DNA of 64,000 nucleotides from Brevibacillus humidisoli. Its GTDB lineage: Bacteria > Bacillota > Bacilli > Brevibacillales > Brevibacillaceae. Under the pieces are notes generated by a model. It was not told the origin of the DNA. It saw only the letters and a list, made by a program, of their open reading frames with translations, and did no database searches. The stretch covers positions 2,499,970 through 2,563,969 of the forward strand of contig NZ_CP087263.1 of the NCBI RefSeq assembly GCF_020923435.1, in the 5' to 3' direction. The first letter of the stretch is position 1, and every line of letters starts with the position of its first letter. Below are positions 25,397 through 33,808 of the stretch, piece after piece. The position numbers and the translations under genes are program-made.

Positions 25397-26476
25397 ATGA
25401 GTCAACCCCAGGCGAAACCGGCCGTGGGTGATGCAAAAACAGTAAAAGCTGTGCACATGACACGTCAACTCGGCGAGAGCAGAGGATGGGTCAAGGGAGT
25501 TCTGTTGACATTCGTGATCGCGATTCTCGCCGATCATCTGGTACAGATACCGTTTCTTTCGATAATGGGCATCATGATCGTCTCTATCCTGCTGGGGATC
25601 GGGTGGCGCAGTCTGTTCGACGTACCCGCCGACGCTGGCAGCGGGATTGCCTTTAGCAGCAAAATGCTGCTGCGGGCGGGAATCATCCTGATGGGTCTTC
25701 GCTTGCAGCTATCACAGATCGTCGAGTCCGGATTCTCCGTCGTCCTGGTTGATGTGACCGTGGTCGTTTTTACGATATCCTTTATGATGTGGCTGGCTTC
25801 CCTGCTGAAGGTAGAGAAGCAGCAGTCGATCCTGCTCGCTGTCGGAACCGCTATCTGTGGTGCTGCCGCGATCGTCGCCATCGCCCCGTTGATCAGGGCG
25901 AAACAGGAAACCACCGCCGTTTCTGTTGCCTGTATCGCCATCCTCGGTACCCTTGGTACGATCTTGTATACCGTACTCTATCCGTTCCTGGGCCTTACCC
26001 CAGATGATTATGGAATCTTTGTCGGCGCTACACTGCACGAATTGGCCCATGTGATTGCAGCCGCCGTGCCCGGTGGAGATGTCGGCTCAGAGATGGCGCT
26101 CCTCGTCAAGCTGGGCCGAGTTGCCTTGTTGATTCCGGTTGCGCTGGTGTTCAGCTATCTGTTTCACAAACGGGAGGCGGGACAGTCAGAAGATGGCGAT
26201 AGGCGACGATTGCCGATCCCTTGGTTTATCTTTGGCTTTCTGGCGATGAGTCTGGTGCAAACGATGGGCATTCTGCCGGACGGGGTCACAGAGGGGTTTG
26301 TCACCTTGAGCGTTTTCCTTCTCTCCATGGCCATGGCTGGGTTGGGACTTAGCATCAAGGCTGCTGATCTGAAACAACTGGGGGGGAGAGGGGCGGCTGT
26401 CAGCCTGTTGGGGTACGCCGGATTGGCTATCTTAGGATTGATGCTGCTGCCATTGGTATCAATTTGGGGCAATTGA
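25397..26476 (+). CDS. YeiH/YadS-family putative sulfate/sulfite exporter
   Basis: About 359 residues and some ten hydrophobic segments of the Cons_hypoth698 (YeiH) family. Members are often controlled by LysR regulators and are predicted to export sulfate or sulfite. Recognisable stretches are MLLRAGIILMGLRLQLSQI, GTAICGAAAIVAIAPLI and GATLHELAHVIAA. Start ATG 25397 is placed 9 bases after GAAGGAG; ATG 25388 is too close. It lies on the opposite strand beyond the sulfolactate operon and close to a TauE-type exporter, which suggests a role in sulfite removal. Confidence 0.82.
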   Translation: MSQPQAKPAVGDAKTVKAVHMTRQLGESRGWVKGVLLTFVIAILADHLVQIPFLSIMGIMIVSILLGIGWRSLFDVPADAGSGIAFSSKMLLRAGIILMGLRLQLSQIVESGFSVVLVDVTVVVFTISFMMWLASLLKVEKQQSILLAVGTAICGAAAIVAIAPLIRAKQETTAVSVACIAILGTLGTILYTVLYPFLGLTPDDYGIFVGATLHELAHVIAAAVPGGDVGSEMALLVKLGRVALLIPVALVFSYLFHKREAGQSEDGDRRRLPIPWFIFGFLAMSLVQTMGILPDGVTEGFVTLSVFLLSMAMAGLGLSIKAADLKQLGGRGAAVSLLGYAGLAILGLMLLPLVSIWGN

Positions 26477-26488
26477 CAAGCTTCACGA

Positions 26489-26524
26489 GAGCCTTCCACC
26501 GCGACAAGGGGGAGGCTCCTTTTT
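26489..26524 (+). terminator. Terminator of the YeiH-like exporter gene
   Basis: gagccttcc (26489-26497) pairs with gggaggctc (26510-26518, one G-U pair), followed by CTTTTTG, 10 bases after the stop codon. Confidence 0.8.
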
Positions 26525-26540
26525 GTCCTCCAAAAAGTGG

Positions 26541-26873
26541 TCATTCTCTTATTTGCTTGCCAAAAAATACGTGCCAATGCAAGTGTTTCGAATCTTGATA
26601 CTCGCCTAGATTGGTCATGACCCTGCATGCCCCGTACTCCGAAACCAATTGCGATGCCACCTTTTTGACAACATCCACCATCTCGATCAGCAGATCCGCA
26701 TCAGCTTCCTCAACGGTTAGGAGGGATGCTATATGTCTTTTCGGGATGACAACGATATGAACTTCATAATAAGGGCGGGTGTGGTAATAGGCGAGAACAC
26801 GTTCCGTCTCCCAAACCTTGCGAACAGGGGTGTTTCCGCTCAAAACTTCTTCACAGTAAAAATCTTCACTCAT
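26541..26873 (-). CDS. HIT-family protein
   Basis: Histidine-triad nucleotide hydrolase/transferase of 110 residues, cytosolic; HIT proteins act on nucleoside 5'-phosphoramidates or dinucleoside polyphosphates. The triad motif is HLHWHVF near the C-terminus; the N-terminal half has VLAYYHTRPYYEVHIVVIPKRHI. Start ATG 26873 with AAGGCGG upstream. It follows the tauE gene on the same strand across a gap with a T-rich hairpin, so it is probably a separate unit. Confidence 0.9.
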   Translation of the reverse strand: MSEDFYCEEVLSGNTPVRKVWETERVLAYYHTRPYYEVHIVVIPKRHIASLLTVEEADADLLIEMVDVVKKVASQLVSEYGACRVMTNLGEYQDSKHLHWHVFFGKQIRE

Positions 26874-26906
26874 CACCAATTCCGCCTTCCCTATTCGTGC
26901 TCTTGC

Positions 26907-26937
26907 AAAAAAAAAGCGTGTCAGACTGTTGTCGCGC
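26907..26937 (-). terminator. Possible terminator of the sulfolactate operon
   Basis: On the minus strand GCGCG...CACGC (one mismatch) is followed by nine T residues (complement of 26907-26915), 120 bases after the tauE stop. The stem is short, so this is tentative. Confidence 0.4.
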
Positions 26938-27055
26938 CTCTTTCCATCTCATTCCCTGCCTTATTTTTACCATATTTTTCCCAATATGTACAAATCATTC
27001 GCCGTGAGGGAAGTGGCTTCTCTTCCGCCCGTCCCCATTACCATGCCTCTCTCCT

Positions 27056-27817
27056 CTACTGATAGAACAAACGAAACCCGGTCAGAAAAAGCAGCGAAGA
27101 AAGCAGGTAGACGAGATGACGGGACGAGATCAGCCGGGACATATAGACGCCCAGCGGCGCCCCTACGATCGCGCCAATCCCCAAGCCAATGCCTTCCGGC
27201 CAAACCACAAACCCATGACTGGCGTAAAATGCAAATGAGAGGAGCGCCAGGCAGGTGACGACAAACTGGGAAGTGGCTACCCCTAGTTTGAGAGGATAGC
27301 CCAAGAGGTAAACGAGAAAGGGCACGAGAAACGGTCCCCCGCCAATGCCGGTCAAAGAGGAGATCACGCCGATCGCAATCAAGAGCACGAATGCCCCTAC
27401 TCTTCTTGCGACGGACAGTTCCTGCCAGCCAAACGAAAACGATGCTTCTGCACAACCATCCATCGGCTGGCGTATGATCATCCAACAGGCCAGTCCGATC
27501 ACCAGAACGCCAAAGAGAACCCGAAACGTATGCGGGTCGATCAAGAGAGTGAAATAGATTCCCAGCAGCACGCCGATAAACGCTATGGATGTGAACTGCA
27601 GTCCATTCTTGATATCCACCTTTCCGCGGCGGAGATACGACACCGTACCGGCCAGCCCGTTGAGGACGACCATAAACAGCGATGTCCCCGCCGCGTAAAT
27701 CGGTTCAACCTGATAGAGCAACAAAAGGATGGGCATGACCAAAAATCCACCGCCTGCACCAACGATTGTCCCAATGATTCCTGTGGCGAATCCGATCAAA
27801 AAAAACGGCCACTCCAT
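27056..27817 (-). CDS. TauE/SafE-family sulfite exporter
   Basis: Membrane protein of 253 residues, TauE/SafE family, about eight hydrophobic segments in two repeats: GIIGTIVGAGGGFLVMP near the start and GVISSLTGIGGGPFLVPFLVYL in the second half. Members export sulfite or organosulfur anions in taurine and sulfolactate pathways. Start ATG 27817 has AGAGGAG upstream. It is the last gene of the sulfolactate operon, 25 bases after dctM, consistent with export of sulfite released by SuyAB. Confidence 0.9.
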   Translation of the reverse strand: MEWPFFLIGFATGIIGTIVGAGGGFLVMPILLLLYQVEPIYAAGTSLFMVVLNGLAGTVSYLRRGKVDIKNGLQFTSIAFIGVLLGIYFTLLIDPHTFRVLFGVLVIGLACWMIIRQPMDGCAEASFSFGWQELSVARRVGAFVLLIAIGVISSLTGIGGGPFLVPFLVYLLGYPLKLGVATSQFVVTCLALLSFAFYASHGFVVWPEGIGLGIGAIVGAPLGVYMSRLISSRHLVYLLSSLLFLTGFRLFYQ

Positions 27818-27842
27818 CCAATCACTCCTCTGATAGAAATTG

Positions 27843-29126
27843 CTATGATCCAAGTATAGCCGGGAGCCACATCGATAGCTGAGGAACATATGTAATCAGC
27901 AGTAAATCAATCATCAGTACGATGATGAAGGGAAAGATGCCCCTAATAAGGTGATCGAAGGAGATATTAGCGATTCCCTGTACAATAAACAAATCCAGTC
28001 CCACCGGCGGAGTGATCAGCCCGATCGACAAGTTAATCACCATGATGAGCCCGAAGAAGACAGGATCAATCCCAACACCCATCACCAGCGGCAGAAACAA
28101 AGGGGTCAAGATGGTAATCGCTGCGGACGGGTTTAGAAAACATCCGGCAATCAACAGCACGATATTGACAAAAAACAGGACCAGGTATGGGTTGTTGGTG
28201 ATGTCCAGGATCAAAGCGGCCAACTGCTGCGGCACTTGCTGCGCAGCGAACAACCATCCAAACAGATTGGCCCCCGCGATGATAAAGACGACCATCGCGG
28301 TCATCGTTGCCGATCTGATAAAGATATCGGGCAAATCCCGCCATTTCAAATCACGATAGATAAACATCCCCACAAGAAACGCGTAAGCGGCGGCAATGGC
28401 TGCCGACTCCGTCGGTGTGAACACGCCACCGCGGATGCCCACGATGATAATCACCGGCAGCAGCAGGGCCCAGATTCCTTGTCGAAACGCTTTGCCAAAT
28501 GTTGTCCATTCAAACGAACCCTGTTCATTATCATACCCTTTTTTCCGGGCAAGAAAATAGTTTAATCCCATGATAGACAGCCCAATGATGATCCCGGGAA
28601 CGATCCCCGAGGTAAACAGCGTGCCAATCGACACACCTGCGGTTACGCCGTAGACAATCAGCGGGATGCTAGGTGGAATCACCACAGCGATCGTTCCGGA
28701 GGTAGCGACCGTAGAAGCGGCAAATCCTTTGTCATACCCCTTCTTTTCCATCAAAGGGATCATCATTTTGCCCACGGCTGCTGTATCGGCTGCCCCGGAA
28801 CCGGAGATGCCCGCGAAAAACATGCACGCCAGCGTCGAGACTTGCGCCAAACCGGCCCGCAGCCAGCCGACACAGGCAAAAGCAAACTGAGTAATCCGTT
28901 GCGCCATCGACCCTACCATCATCAATTCTCCCGCCAGCATGAAAAACAAGATGGCCAGCAGTGGAAACGAATCAACTGACGTAAAAAAACGTTGGGCGAC
29001 AACGGTAAGCGGAATGACATCGGCACTTGTCAGCAAACCGCCGACTGCCGTGAGCGACAGTGCAATGGCAATCGGCACGCCTATCAGCAGCAGCAGAAAT
29101 AGGAGAAATGTCACAGACAATACCAT
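27843..29126 (-). CDS. dctM: TRAP transporter large permease, probable sulfolactate uptake
   Basis: DctM family, 427 residues, about 12 membrane segments. MFFAGISGSGAADTAAVGKMMIP and SGTIAVVIPPSIPLIVYG (in part) and GLITPPVGLDLFIVQ are the family landmarks. It is clearly distinct from the first DctM of the window (10940-12211). Its operon with SuyAB and sulfolactate dehydrogenases suggests it carries 3-sulfolactate, as in the SlcHFG systems. The ATG follows a weak AGGTAGG site. Confidence 0.93.
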   Translation of the reverse strand: MVLSVTFLLFLLLLIGVPIAIALSLTAVGGLLTSADVIPLTVVAQRFFTSVDSFPLLAILFFMLAGELMMVGSMAQRITQFAFACVGWLRAGLAQVSTLACMFFAGISGSGAADTAAVGKMMIPLMEKKGYDKGFAASTVATSGTIAVVIPPSIPLIVYGVTAGVSIGTLFTSGIVPGIIIGLSIMGLNYFLARKKGYDNEQGSFEWTTFGKAFRQGIWALLLPVIIIVGIRGGVFTPTESAAIAAAYAFLVGMFIYRDLKWRDLPDIFIRSATMTAMVVFIIAGANLFGWLFAAQQVPQQLAALILDITNNPYLVLFFVNIVLLIAGCFLNPSAAITILTPLFLPLVMGVGIDPVFFGLIMVINLSIGLITPPVGLDLFIVQGIANISFDHLIRGIFPFIIVLMIDLLLITYVPQLSMWLPAILGS

Positions 29127-29166
29127 CCTACCTGATTTCCCCTCTCATTTCTAGATACTCACTCTT

Positions 29167-29775
29167 CTAGATACTGAGCTTTGTTTTAATCGGCTCCTCA
29201 ATCTCCGCAAGTTCTGTCGACTGCGGTTCACTCTGCTCCACATCCGGATTGGACTGTGCGCGAACTTCTTTCATAAGGGACGCAACACTATGGGCCAAGC
29301 AGATAATGGAACATACCAGGATAGAGAGGTACATCCAGACCATATTGATCTGAAGGGAAGGTGAAAGCTGGCCGTTTGTGAGCTTCAGCATACTGTAGCC
29401 CTTCACCAGCAGCAGGAGGAAAAAGCCAGCATTGATCATCTCTACGATGATCCCGACGCGCCGCCTCCATCTCTTGGCGAGAAACGCAGTCAAGAGTTCC
29501 ACTTGAGCATGCCCTTTCCGCTTGTACACGACACCGATCCCCAAAAACACGATCCAGACAAACAAATAGCGAATGAACTCCTCCATCCACGGAAAAGTAA
29601 ACACCGAAAAATCGATGCTCGGAAACGCATCAGAAACATATGTGCCCTGCAGCACATAACGAGAAAATACCTGATATAGGACGCTGACGAAAGCGATCGC
29701 AAACAAGAGCACAATCGTAAAGCGGGAAAACCGGTCGAACAGATCACTTAGCCAATCTATGATTTTACCCAACAC
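29167..29775 (-). CDS. dctQ: TRAP transporter small permease
   Basis: DctQ family, 202 residues with four membrane segments and the conserved FPWMEEFIRYLFVWIVFLG plus a basic loop KRKGHAQVELL. Start GTG 29775 with GGAGGGG six bases upstream; the open frame to 29805 lacks a good start. The C-terminal 30 residues are acidic and unlike the first DctQ. Works with the adjacent DctM and DctP. Confidence 0.88.
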   Translation of the reverse strand: MLGKIIDWLSDLFDRFSRFTIVLLFAIAFVSVLYQVFSRYVLQGTYVSDAFPSIDFSVFTFPWMEEFIRYLFVWIVFLGIGVVYKRKGHAQVELLTAFLAKRWRRRVGIIVEMINAGFFLLLLVKGYSMLKLTNGQLSPSLQINMVWMYLSILVCSIICLAHSVASLMKEVRAQSNPDVEQSEPQSTELAEIEEPIKTKLSI

Positions 29776-29849
29776 CGTCCCCTCCTTTTTCTCCCTCGCT
29801 CTCAATCGGGAGGCCTTTTTGCAGGGAAACCGTCAAGTTAAGTCTTTGC

Positions 29850-30902
29850 TCACTTCGTTTCGCGCACTCGTTTGATCAAATCTTTGCCGATCGACTCTTG
29901 CAGTTCCTCGTAAACCGGTTCCACCGCCTTGCGGAAAGATTCCAGATCAGGATTCTCTTCGATCTGCATGCCGCTCTCTTTTAACTGCTGTAGGTACTTG
30001 GCCTCTGACTCTTCTGACAGCTGTCGCTGATAGGCCGCGGCTTCAAGCGCCGCTTCGTGTACCGCCTGCTGCAGCTCGGCCGGAAGCTGATCATAAGCCA
30101 TTTTGCTGATGAGAAAGACGGCAGCGTCATAGGTATGAGCATTCAAGCTGAGATACTTTTGCACTTCGTCAAACTTGTTTGTTGCGATTTGCGCCAGCGG
30201 ATTCTCCTGACCGTCTACCACTTTTTGTTCCAGTGCCGTGTACAACTCGCCAAACGGAATCGGGGTAGGGGTAGATCCCAATGCCTTGACGTAGGAGACG
30301 TAAGCGGGAGATTCCAGGACTCGTATCTTCAGACCGCTGGCATCCTCCGCTGTTTTGATCGGCCTGACATCGTTGGTCAGATGGCGCCAACCGTTTTCCC
30401 AGAAGGACAGGTTGATCATCCCTTTACTCTCCAGATCAGCTGACAGTTCCTTTCCAATCTCACCGTCCAGTACCTGAAATACGTGCTCTCGATCACGGAA
30501 CAGATAGGGCAGACTAAGCACGTTTAATTTCGGTGCGAAGTTGGCCACGGGAGCGACCGATCCGATGTGCAGATGGATCGTTCCCAACTGCAAGCCCTCA
30601 ATCTGATCACGTCCATTCCCCAATTGACTGCTTGGGAAAATGTTCACCTCGATTCGACCGTTTGATTTTTGCGCCAGCAGTTCCTTAAACTTTTCCGCCC
30701 CTTTTTGATAAGGATGCTCTGTATTCTGCAGGTGACCCAGTCGGAAGGTGAACTCTGCTGCTCCTGCGCCGCCACTCCCTTTCCCCTCCTGACCAGGCTG
30801 CGTCGGCTGGCCGCTCCCTTCTATCTTGGTCGTACCTGCTCCACAGCCGGCCAGCATGGATGCGAGCAGCAATACAAGCAACCACATCCCAATGTTTCTC
30901 AT
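29850..30902 (-). CDS. dctP: TRAP transporter binding lipoprotein, probable sulfolactate-binding
   Basis: DctP family, 350 residues, lipoprotein Cys20 in MLAGCGAG. Family stretches are FRLGHLQNTEHPYQKGAEKF, VNIFPSSQLGNGRDQIEG, the carboxylate-contacting arginine in GLKIRVLESPAYV and VVDGQENPLAQI. A Gly/Ser-rich linker (about 22-50) follows the lipid anchor. Its ATG overlaps the comC stop by 4 bases (ATGA), binding it to sulfolactate metabolism. Confidence 0.92.
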   Translation of the reverse strand: MRNIGMWLLVLLLASMLAGCGAGTTKIEGSGQPTQPGQEGKGSGGAGAAEFTFRLGHLQNTEHPYQKGAEKFKELLAQKSNGRIEVNIFPSSQLGNGRDQIEGLQLGTIHLHIGSVAPVANFAPKLNVLSLPYLFRDREHVFQVLDGEIGKELSADLESKGMINLSFWENGWRHLTNDVRPIKTAEDASGLKIRVLESPAYVSYVKALGSTPTPIPFGELYTALEQKVVDGQENPLAQIATNKFDEVQKYLSLNAHTYDAAVFLISKMAYDQLPAELQQAVHEAALEAAAYQRQLSEESEAKYLQQLKESGMQIEENPDLESFRKAVEPVYEELQESIGKDLIKRVRETK

Positions 30903-31966
30903 ATCTTCCCCCCCTTATTGATCTCACTCGGAAACGCAACGTCCAGATCTGCCGCGAGCTGACGCAGTTCCTGATCTACCTCGGTTGACAAGCGAATCCC
31001 CTCTGTCAAACGAGCTTCGTATTCCCTTGCCCTTCTCTCTCCTGGATAGAGGATCTCTTCTACCCCAGCTGCCCGAGGAACCGACTTCACCTCTTCCAGG
31101 AAGGTTTGCATCAACTGCGTATAGCGTTGAACCGGCATAAACTTCTCAATGTCCAGCAGGATAAAGAAATGACCGACGTTAGCCGCAGAGGCATCGTCGT
31201 CGTAGATCGCGTTTACGTGTGGCCCGTACGCCGCACCCGACAGCACGCCCGTAAGCAGTTCAATAGCAAGCGCGAGCGCATACCCTTTTGGTCCGCCTAC
31301 CGGCAGCACCGCTCCGCGCAGGGCATCTTGCGGGTCCTCCGTCATCTCCCCGCGCTCATCAATCGCCCAGCCTGCTGGGATCGCCTCTCCCTGCTTGGCT
31401 GCCAAGATGATTTTTCCTCTGGCAACGACACTTGTAGAAAGATCGACCATTACCGGCCTGTCGGTACCTGTAGGAAAGCCGAAGGCAATCGGATTGGTGC
31501 CGAAAAACGGCTTCACGCCGCCCCAGGGTGGAATCCCCGGCGGCGAGTTGGTAAACGCGATCGCGATCAGGTGACGGCTGGATGCCAACTGACAGAAGTA
31601 AGAAGCGGTACCAAAATGATTGCTGCCCTTTACCGCTATTGCGGCGACTCCCGTTTCCTTCACCAGCACCATACCTTCCTCAACCGCCCGGGCCGCAACC
31701 ACCTGGCCAAGCCCGTTGTCTCCATCGACGAGCAGCACGCCGGCCCCTCTTTTCACCACCTTGATGTGCGGATTCGGGTTGATTCGCTTTTCCTGCAACC
31801 GCTTGGCATAGATGGCCAGCCTGCTGATACCGTGACTGTCTATTCCTTCCAGGTTGGCTCGAATGATGGCGTCGGCCGCTATGGAAGCGCTGTCAAAATC
31901 GACGTTAAGCCGTTCAAACACCTGACGACAAAACAACTGCAGCTCGGCTGCATCAAATGAGGTCAA
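30899..31966 (-). CDS. comC: Malate/L-lactate dehydrogenase-family protein, probable (R)-sulfolactate dehydrogenase
   Basis: LDH2/MDG (malate/L-lactate/ureidoglycolate dehydrogenase) family, 355 residues. GIDSHGISRL, AVKGSNHFGTASYF and FFGTNPIAFGFPT are family signatures for NAD(P) and substrate binding. ComC converts sulfopyruvate and (R)-sulfolactate. That assignment rests on the SuyAB and SlcC-like neighbours. A TTG start at 31966 overlaps the gntR stop (TTGA) with GGGGGAG upstream. The dctP start overlaps its end, so the genes are tightly coupled. Confidence 0.8.
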   Translation of the reverse strand: MTSFDAAELQLFCRQVFERLNVDFDSASIAADAIIRANLEGIDSHGISRLAIYAKRLQEKRINPNPHIKVVKRGAGVLLVDGDNGLGQVVAARAVEEGMVLVKETGVAAIAVKGSNHFGTASYFCQLASSRHLIAIAFTNSPPGIPPWGGVKPFFGTNPIAFGFPTGTDRPVMVDLSTSVVARGKIILAAKQGEAIPAGWAIDERGEMTEDPQDALRGAVLPVGGPKGYALALAIELLTGVLSGAAYGPHVNAIYDDDASAANVGHFFILLDIEKFMPVQRYTQLMQTFLEEVKSVPRAAGVEEILYPGERRAREYEARLTEGIRLSTEVDQELRQLAADLDVAFPSEINKGGKI

Positions 31967-32682
31967 CGGACGCTCCCCCCGTTTTGTTTGTTTCGTAAGA
32001 TAGACTGCTCCACACTGCTCAAGTGTTCCAGCATACACTGTTCTGCCTTTTCGGCGTCTCTCTCCAGGATCGCATGGAGGATGTTGATGTGTTCTTTGAG
32101 CGATTGAGTGGCCCGGCCTCTGATGCGAATCGTTTCCTCACGTGTCTGTTCCAGCAGATCGATCAGGTTCATCATGATGCGCAGCAGAATCGAGTTGCCT
32201 GACATCCGCGCCAAGCTGAGATGAAATGTCTGATCCAGCTCCGCAAGCTGGTCGTGAGCCGTTTCCTGCTCCAAGGCGAGCAGAGTATCGGCCAGAAGCT
32301 GGTTCAAGTCGCTCTCCTGCTGCTGATCCAGCCGTTCCACGGCCCACTTGACCGCTTGCGTCTCCAGCACTTTCCGAATCGCAAACAATTCGAGAACGTG
32401 ATCGTACTTGATAAAAAAGGAGGATGTGATATGTTGCAGCTGCGTTTCCGCGTCTGATATGTACACGCCGTTGCCGTGCTTGATCGTCAAGTAGCCCTGG
32501 GCTGCCAATATCTTGTACGCCTCTCGAACTGTATTTCTGCTGACGTGGAGCCGCTGGGACATATCCCGCTCGCCGAGGATTTTATCGCCTGCCTGAAACT
32601 TTCCTTGGTGGATCAAATCCTTGATGTGATCTGCTACGGTTTCCGCAATGCTTTTCCGGTTTGCTTTAAACGTCTCGAACAT
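31963..32682 (-). CDS. GntR-family regulator (FadR/FCD type)
   Basis: 239 residues: N-terminal winged helix (about 10-75, with GDKILGERDMSQRLHVSRNTVREAYKIL in part) and C-terminal FCD ligand-binding domain with three His/Asp candidate metal ligands (ELDQTFHLSLARMSGN, LKEHINILHAI). FadR-type regulators often bind organic acids. Its place inside the operon suggests it senses sulfolactate or a product and autoregulates. No matching operator was found. The ribosome binding site is weak, implying coupling or low expression. Confidence 0.88.
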   Translation of the reverse strand: MFETFKANRKSIAETVADHIKDLIHQGKFQAGDKILGERDMSQRLHVSRNTVREAYKILAAQGYLTIKHGNGVYISDAETQLQHITSSFFIKYDHVLELFAIRKVLETQAVKWAVERLDQQQESDLNQLLADTLLALEQETAHDQLAELDQTFHLSLARMSGNSILLRIMMNLIDLLEQTREETIRIRGRATQSLKEHINILHAILERDAEKAEQCMLEHLSSVEQSILRNKQNGGSVR

Positions 32683-32699
32683 AGGAACACCACACTTTT

Positions 32700-33647
32700 T
32701 TATGTTATCGCACAGAGGGAGAATTCCCCGCGAAGGATTTTGATGATCTCTTCAGCAACCAAAAGCGACGTTCTCACCTGCGACTCTTCCGTCAACCCGG
32801 CGACGTGTGGCGTAATCACTACCTTTTCGCAGTGAAGCAGTGGATTGGCTGGATCAATCGGCTCTTGTTCCAGCACATCGAGAAAGGCGCCGGCGATCGT
32901 CCCGTGCTGCACGGCTTGAAGCAATGCGCTTTCGTCGACAATGCCGCCGCGCGACGTGTTGATCAGGTAGGCATGCGGTTTCATATGTTGGAATTGACGA
33001 GTGGAAAGAAGCGATTTGGTTTGCGCAGTCAAAGGGATGTGGACACTGATAAAATCAGAGTGGGACAACAACTGAGACAAGGAGACAGGTGCAATTCCGG
33101 TTTCTGCCGGCGCAAAATCATAGGCTGCAACAAATGGATCAAAACCAAGCATGTTCATGCCAAAGCTGGCAGCCCGTTTGGCGACTCGATGAGCAATCTC
33201 CCCCATCCCGATCAAGCCAATCGTTTTGCCGTACAATTCAACTCCGGTATGACGTCTGCGATCCCAATTCCCCTGCCGCACATCGTGATGGGCTTGATGA
33301 AGCGCTCGAGAGGTCTCCAACATGGCGGCCAGTACATATTCGGCGACTGCGATCGCATTGGCGTTGCGCGCGTACACAACCGGGACTCGATACTGCTTGG
33401 CAGCCGACAGGTCGATGTTGTCAAGTCCTACTCCGAGCCGACCAATCGCTTTCAGCTGCCCGGCCGAGCGCAGCAGCTCTGCATCTACCTTGGTCTGGTT
33501 CCGCACGATCAAGGCATCCGCCTGTCCGATTCGTTGCTGCAGCAGCTCTCGATCGGCCCACAGGGTAGGATCGTAGTCTACCACTGCTGCTTCCTCAAGC
33601 TTTTCGATGCCGATCGGCCAGATCAATTCTGTGATCAATACGTTCAT
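32700..33647 (-). CDS. slcC: D-2-hydroxyacid dehydrogenase, probable (S)-sulfolactate dehydrogenase
   Basis: 315-residue member of the phosphoglycerate dehydrogenase-like family. The Rossmann loop is GLIGMGEIAHRVA (about 146-158); catalytic residues are Arg in NTSRGGIVDE, Glu in DVLEQEPI and His in ITPHVAG. SlcC oxidises (S)-sulfolactate to sulfopyruvate, which ComC reduces to the (R)-isomer used by SuyAB. The identity is inferred from this trio. Start ATG has GGGGGG upstream. A generic hydroxyacid dehydrogenase cannot be excluded from the sequence alone. Confidence 0.8.
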   Translation of the reverse strand: MNVLITELIWPIGIEKLEEAAVVDYDPTLWADRELLQQRIGQADALIVRNQTKVDAELLRSAGQLKAIGRLGVGLDNIDLSAAKQYRVPVVYARNANAIAVAEYVLAAMLETSRALHQAHHDVRQGNWDRRRHTGVELYGKTIGLIGMGEIAHRVAKRAASFGMNMLGFDPFVAAYDFAPAETGIAPVSLSQLLSHSDFISVHIPLTAQTKSLLSTRQFQHMKPHAYLINTSRGGIVDESALLQAVQHGTIAGAFLDVLEQEPIDPANPLLHCEKVVITPHVAGLTEESQVRTSLLVAEEIIKILRGEFSLCAIT

Positions 33648-33766
33648 CTCACACCCCCCAGTGCTGTTGACTCAATCGGAACGGTCCCCTTCTGCCTATA
33701 AGCATTCCTTAGCGCTGCTCTTAGTGGAAAAAAGCGGAACGCCTGCTGTTGCATCGCAGAAAAGCT

Positions 33767-33788
33767 GGGGAGGGATTTGATCCTCCCC
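33767..33788 (-). terminator. Intra-operon hairpin between suyB and slcC
   Basis: ggggagg (33767-33773) and cctcccc (33782-33788) form a 7-base GC stem with an 8-base loop, 21 bases after the suyB stop; on the minus strand AGCTTTTC follows. The remaining gap up to slcC (33648-33766) holds no gene. It may attenuate transcription so that SuyAB exceeds the downstream proteins. Confidence 0.5.
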
Positions 33789-33808
33789 TTGGTAGAGCAA
33801 TGGAACTT

